From Lentzea xinjiangensis (GTDB lineage: Bacteria; Actinomycetota; Actinomycetes; Mycobacteriales; Pseudonocardiaceae): 64,000 nt of DNA. The stretch spans positions 1 through 64,000 of the forward strand of contig NZ_FOFR01000030.1 of NCBI RefSeq assembly GCF_900110955.1, given 5' to 3'. The notes beneath the pieces were generated by a model. That model was given only the letters and a program-made list of their open reading frames with translations. It had not been told where the DNA came from and made no database searches. Positions 60,456 through 64,000 of this stretch are shown in pieces (the stretch's first letter is position 1; each line of letters starts with the position of its first letter). A program made the translations under genes and the position numbers.

Positions 60456-62118
60456 GCACCTGGTCCGACGATCGCCCGGTCGGCACGTGCAACGGATGCC
60501 TGGCCTGGGGACATCTCTTCGCGCGGCGATTCTGCGTCGCCTGTTACCTGCATGACAGCAAGTCCCCGCGTGGACGCTGCCGCGGCTGCCGTCGTATGTC
60601 CGCGCTCAAGCAGCGACGCTGCCGGCTGTGCTGGGACCACGCGCGCACTCAGGCGCATCTGTCCGGCAACCGGAACATCACCGCAGTGCACCTGATCGCC
60701 GAAGTTCATGCCCCGCAACTGTTTCTCGCCAACTTCATCTCGATGATGCGGCGGCCAGGCTGCTCAAGCCGCTCGCGCACCAGCACACACGGACGCGCCG
60801 TGCGGGATGCGTTGCCACCGGCCGAGCAGTCACCCGACGCGCCACCCTCACCAGCGGATGGGCAACTCTGCCTGTTCCGGATCTGCGAGCTCGGCGCGGT
60901 CGTCTACGACGATGACCGGCACCAACCCACTGCCAGTCATCAAGCGCTGACCACGGCCCTGGACCTTCTCCCGCACCTGAGCGAGATCAACGGCTGGAGC
61001 ACGACCTCTGCTGCCAACACCCGCCGCGCCTTGGCGATCATGCTCGCCGGCTACGCCGAGGGCGACCGTCTCACCCACACACGACTGCTCGCCGCGCTGC
61101 GCAGGCCAGACCGGCGCCTGTCCACCGAACGAACTGTCCAGGTCCTCGAGCGGATGGGCATCTACGTCGATGACCGGCGTCATCGCGTTGACGCGAACCT
61201 GGAGGCCAAGCTGCGCGGCCTCACACCGGAATCGCTGCCGAGACCACACGCTGGATTCGCGAGCTCGTTGACGGCGGGCCGCGTCGGGCTCCGCGCAGCA
61301 AACAGACCGCTCTGCGCTACCTGCATGCGGTTCGCCCCGCACTGCTGGAATGGTCACAACGCTACGACAGCCTGCGCGAAGTCACCCGTGACGATGCCCT
61401 GTCCCACATCGAGCTCTACTCCGGCAACTCGCGCCAGCAACTGACAGTCGCACTGCGCTCCGTGTTCAGCATGGCCAAGAAAGCCGGTGCTATCTTCCGT
61501 GATCCCACCAGCCGCATCCGTGTCGGCGCAGCCGTCGCCGGCACCCTGCAACCGCTGCCCGACGCGGAGATCCGGCAAACCGTCGCAGCGGCAGTCCGAC
61601 CAGCCGACCCGCTGATCATTGCGCTGGCCACCATTCACGCCGCCCGCGGCCACACCATCCGCACGGCCCTGCTGGACGATGTCGACCTGGGGAACCGAAG
61701 AATCACCCTCGGCGGCCGGGTCCAACCTCTCGATGAGTTGACCCATCGAGCGCTGCTCAGCTGGCTCGACTATCGCCGCACCACCTGGACCACGACGCCC
61801 AACCCGCACCTGCTCATCAACATCCGCACTGCCTCCACCACCGCGCAGGTCAGCCACTCCTGGCTCAGCGACGCCATCCGCGGGCTGCCCGCCAACCTGG
61901 AGCGACTACGCATGGAACGACACCTCGAAGAGGCGATCACCCACCGCGCCGACCCTCTCCACCTCGCAGCGGTGTTTGGCGTCGACGAGAAAACCGCGCT
62001 GCGCTACGCCAGGCACCGCACCCAATCAGCCGGCTGCCCAGCGGCCGCTCACGCCGGTGAACCGCACGTCATCGCCCGACCTGGGCATCGTGACGGCCGG
62101 CATCCAGTCAGCCGATAG
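60452..62118 (+). pseudogene. Zinc-finger tyrosine-recombinase-like gene with one frameshift
   Basis: The first frame begins with a zinc-ribbon array (CNGC, CVAC, CRGC, CRLC within residues about 14-75) and runs to LEAKLRGLTPE. The protein then continues one frame back from about 61231: IAAETTRWIRELVDGGPR, LHAVRPALLEWSQRYDSL, FSMAKKAGAIFRDPTSR, ending in AVFGVDEKTALRYARHR at 62118. The second part has the fold of a tyrosine recombinase catalytic domain but the usual RHRY set is incomplete. One missing base near 61231 explains the break; it could be a mutation, an error or a programmed shift. Confidence 0.7.
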
Positions 62119-62119
62119 G

Positions 62120-62530
62120 AGAAGTCCTCGAGATCAGCGGGACGTGCGGATGGATTCGGTGTCGAATTGGTTCCACCGCCAAGCGATGCTGGGGATGGGC
62201 GGCGGTGTGAGGTTCAAGCCGGGCAGGGGCCGGTCGGTCACGGCGAGTGCTTGGGCGATCATGGCGTAGCAGGGATTGTTGTCGTGCCAGGTGAGGACGT
62301 TGCGATGCCGTTGCCGGCGTCGCCGAGGACCCGCGCCAGTGCCGGACTGGCGTGACGCAGGAGTTGCTGGCGCAAAGCGACGACGAGCAGCATCGTGCGG
62401 TTCCACAACTCGATCGCCTCGACGGCCGCCTGTTGCGGTGCGCACAGTGCAGGTGCTGCATCAGCACAGTGATCAGGTTGGTGTGCTGGGCGCCGGTCCC
62501 GTCAAGTGTCTGCAACGGGTTCAAGGATTT
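62120..62530 (-). pseudogene. Unrecognised decayed gene
   Basis: On the minus strand, coding-like segments occur in successive frames: TLDGTGAQHTNLITVLMQHL, then AVEAIELWNRTMLLVVALRQ, then NVLTWHDNNPCYAMIAQALA ending near 62134 with WRWNQFDTESIRTSR. They read as one protein broken by at least two frameshifts. I do not recognise the family. Confidence 0.4.
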
Positions 62531-62536
62531 GTCGTA

Positions 62537-63376
62537 TTACTTCAGGTATTCTTTGGGGAAGTGGTGCCGGATCCACTTTTCGGCCCACTGAAATTCTTTG
62601 TCGTTATTGATATGCATGGAGTAGGCCAGGGTTTCATCGGGCATATAGGCAGCGAGTGTACGACTGCCCGGTGTCCAATCCTGGGGTATTCTCCCGCCTG
62701 GAAATTGTGCCTTCCAGTGTTCTTCTACGCTGGAGCGGCTGCTCCCGTCGAGATGAGATAATTTTTCCAGATTGCAGTAGTACTGCTGACACCAGGTGTC
62801 ACGGGCGACTTCGTACCTGCTGCGTTCAAGCGTGGTAAAGGCCGGATCCTTCATCAGTCCACCCAGTCGTCGACCCCATTCCGGGCGAGTGTGGGGGGAG
62901 CTTTCGGGAAAAAGCGTGGTGAAGGTGATGCGACTGTCACTGGGCAAGCACAGGGCACCTTCAAAACGCTCCTGATAGGCCTTGCGCGTGTACGCGGTGA
63001 AGTCCGCGTTCTTGTAGTTCAACAGACGTTCCCGGTCATGTTGCAGACGTGAGACGTCCAGGATCTGGTGGGCCCTATTGGGAGCGAGCATCAGTGCGAG
63101 CCCTCCGAGGGTACGGCCCACGTCGGCGACGAAACGCTGCTGGCTGCCCGCATCCGGCGGCAGCGTCCACCTGAAGGCTCCGAGGTGGTAGTCGGAAACG
63201 GCAGAGTTTGCGAGTAGCTCGTCCACGAGGACTTTGCGCACCTCGTCGAGAAGCTTTTTCGTGTCGACCAGGCGCAGCGTTCGATCGAGGTGTTGGCGGT
63301 CCGGCTCGGTCAACGAGATTTTTTCGCAGTAGTGGTCTACGACCTGTTTCAGTTCCCGGTCGTCCGCCCAGGTCAT
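62537..63376 (-). CDS. Hypothetical protein, right-edge operon
   Basis: 279 residues from ATG 63376, overlapping the preceding gene by ATGA. It is largely helical and polar, with VVDHYCEKISLTEPDRQHLD, LGGLALMLAPNRAHQILDVS, a Trp/Tyr-rich centre (RDTWCQQYYCNLEKLSHLDG) and a C-terminal WIRHHFPKEYLK. No domain recognised. Lower GC (AT-ending codons such as TAT, GAT, AAA) than neighbours suggests acquisition. Confidence 0.7.
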   Translation of the reverse strand: MTWADDRELKQVVDHYCEKISLTEPDRQHLDRTLRLVDTKKLLDEVRKVLVDELLANSAVSDYHLGAFRWTLPPDAGSQQRFVADVGRTLGGLALMLAPNRAHQILDVSRLQHDRERLLNYKNADFTAYTRKAYQERFEGALCLPSDSRITFTTLFPESSPHTRPEWGRRLGGLMKDPAFTTLERSRYEVARDTWCQQYYCNLEKLSHLDGSSRSSVEEHWKAQFPGGRIPQDWTPGSRTLAAYMPDETLAYSMHINNDKEFQWAEKWIRHHFPKEYLK

Positions 63377-63813
63377 GTCGAGGACCCCGTCACCGCGGCG
63401 GTCAGCAACAACGCCAGTTGCTGGGCGATGTTCCGGTTCTCCTGCGCGACCTCACCCTCCCATCGGTACGGGATGGTTCCTTCGCGGTCGTTGCACAGGG
63501 CCGACAGGGTGCCGCTGAAGGTGTGCATGGTGCGGTCGAACCTCGCCTGACCCCACAGGTAGAAGCCGGTGTTCCGGCACGCTGCCGTGGCGACCGAGCG
63601 CAGGTCGAAGTCCAGCACCAGAGTGCCGCGCTCGTCGTGGAACTCGGACCAGGCGGTGATCTCCTCTGTCTCCAGCCGGACCTCGGTTTGCGCGCCGTCG
63701 GGGCCGTTGGTGAAGCTGATCGCAAGCAGGAGTCCAGGGACGAGTTCGTCACTTCCCCTATGGCCGGCGCGGCTGGTTGTGTACCGGACCGCCTCCGGTT
63801 GCGGCGGTGTCAC
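63373..63813 (-). CDS. Hypothetical protein, right-edge operon
   Basis: 146 residues from GTG 63813, overlapping the upstream gene's stop by GTGA. Strand-rich: LVPGLLLAISFTNGPDGAQT, TLVLDFDLRSVATAA and GFYLWGQARFDRTMHTF, ending with a helix. No family recognised. Middle gene of a three-gene translationally coupled operon. Confidence 0.65.
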   Translation of the reverse strand: MTPPQPEAVRYTTSRAGHRGSDELVPGLLLAISFTNGPDGAQTEVRLETEEITAWSEFHDERGTLVLDFDLRSVATAACRNTGFYLWGQARFDRTMHTFSGTLSALCNDREGTIPYRWEGEVAQENRNIAQQLALLLTAAVTGSST

Positions 63814-64000
63814 GAGCCCGCCGTCCCCAACAGCGTCTTGGTGTCGGATTTGTGTGCGTCCTGCTTCGGATCGGGCAGTGCATCCACGAAAGGCTTTCCG
63901 TGGTTCTTCATGAAGTCGTCCATCGGATTCCGCGGCGTGGTGGTGAACCACTGAATAATCGCCATGACGATACCGGCGATGGCCAGGACGAACCCGATGA
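63810..64000 (-). CDS. Membrane-anchored protein, start beyond window edge
   Basis: The last 62 residues are visible. A hydrophobic segment (IGFVLAIAGIVMAIIQWF) begins at the edge and is followed by a polar tail TTTPRNPMDDFMKNHGKPF and DPKQDAHKSDTKTL. Stop at 63810 overlaps the GTG of the next gene. First visible gene of the right-edge operon; the N-terminus is outside the window. Confidence 0.6.
   Translation of the reverse strand, partial: IGFVLAIAGIVMAIIQWFTTTPRNPMDDFMKNHGKPFVDALPDPKQDAHKSDTKTLLGTAGS

Overview
The window comes from a high-GC actinomycete chromosome. Codon use is strongly GC3-biased, GTG starts are common, and the gene families (ESX/type VII secretion accessory proteins, FxLD lanthipeptides, MmyB-type and GlxA-type regulators, NB-ARC/TPR proteins) fit a filamentous Pseudonocardiales- or Streptomyces-like genome. 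I cannot name the genus from sequence alone.

Layout. 1-5.8 kb: 3' end of a secreted fasciclin protein, small DUF proteins, two truncated genes fused head-on (MmyB regulator and aldehyde dehydrogenase), a frameshifted NB-ARC/TPR gene, and a GlxA-type regulator coupled to a Tat-exported HD protein. 5.8-9.8 kb: a three-gene operon of secreted GH43 arabinan-degrading enzymes with palindromic operators upstream. 10.1-17.2 kb: an ESX accessory/effector locus: lysozyme-like and CHAP enzymes carrying ESX-type helical domains, YbaB-like proteins, EspG, EspC-like, WXG/PPE-like proteins. No ESX core machinery is visible. 17.3-26.6 kb: regulator/effector pairs (MmyB-SDR, quinone oxidoreductase-GlxA, GlxA-DJ-1, MFS-LysR, XRE/cupin-SDR). 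26.7-32.1 kb: decayed fragments, repeated hairpins, a serine hydrolase, and an MFS exporter coupled to a possible PD-(D/E)XK-like protein. 32.2-37.2 kb: MmyB-SDR pair, then a secreted NucA/NucB-type nuclease followed by a possible ComJ/Nin-like inhibitor. 37.3-43.9 kb: an eroded zone with a membrane-protein gene broken by four frameshifts, Lgt, tandem SDRs (one with a nonsense codon) and a mosaic of truncated MMPL and DNA-ligase genes.

43.9-53.7 kb is the most interesting part: an FxLD-type lanthipeptide gene cluster. It holds an unusual HTH-peptide deformylase fusion, divergent from a class II ribonucleotide-reductase-like protein, then a PIMT-type FxLD methyltransferase, a 45-residue precursor peptide (48689-48826), a full-length LanB dehydratase, a LanC cyclase and an extra stand-alone LanB-C/thiopeptide-type protein. 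In the expected scheme LanB dehydrates Ser/Thr in the peptide, LanC forms (methyl)lanthionine rings with its three Cys, and the methyltransferase methylates an Asp to give aspartimide/isoaspartate. No exporter, protease or immunity gene is visible in the cluster.

53.8-64 kb is mobile-element territory: a possible regulator remnant, IS5-type transposase remnants, a pentapeptide-repeat membrane protein, a 5'-truncated dnaE2, a tyrosine-recombinase/HTH/zinc-finger-recombinase module (second recombinase frameshifted), and at the right edge an unrecognised three-gene operon that runs out of the window.
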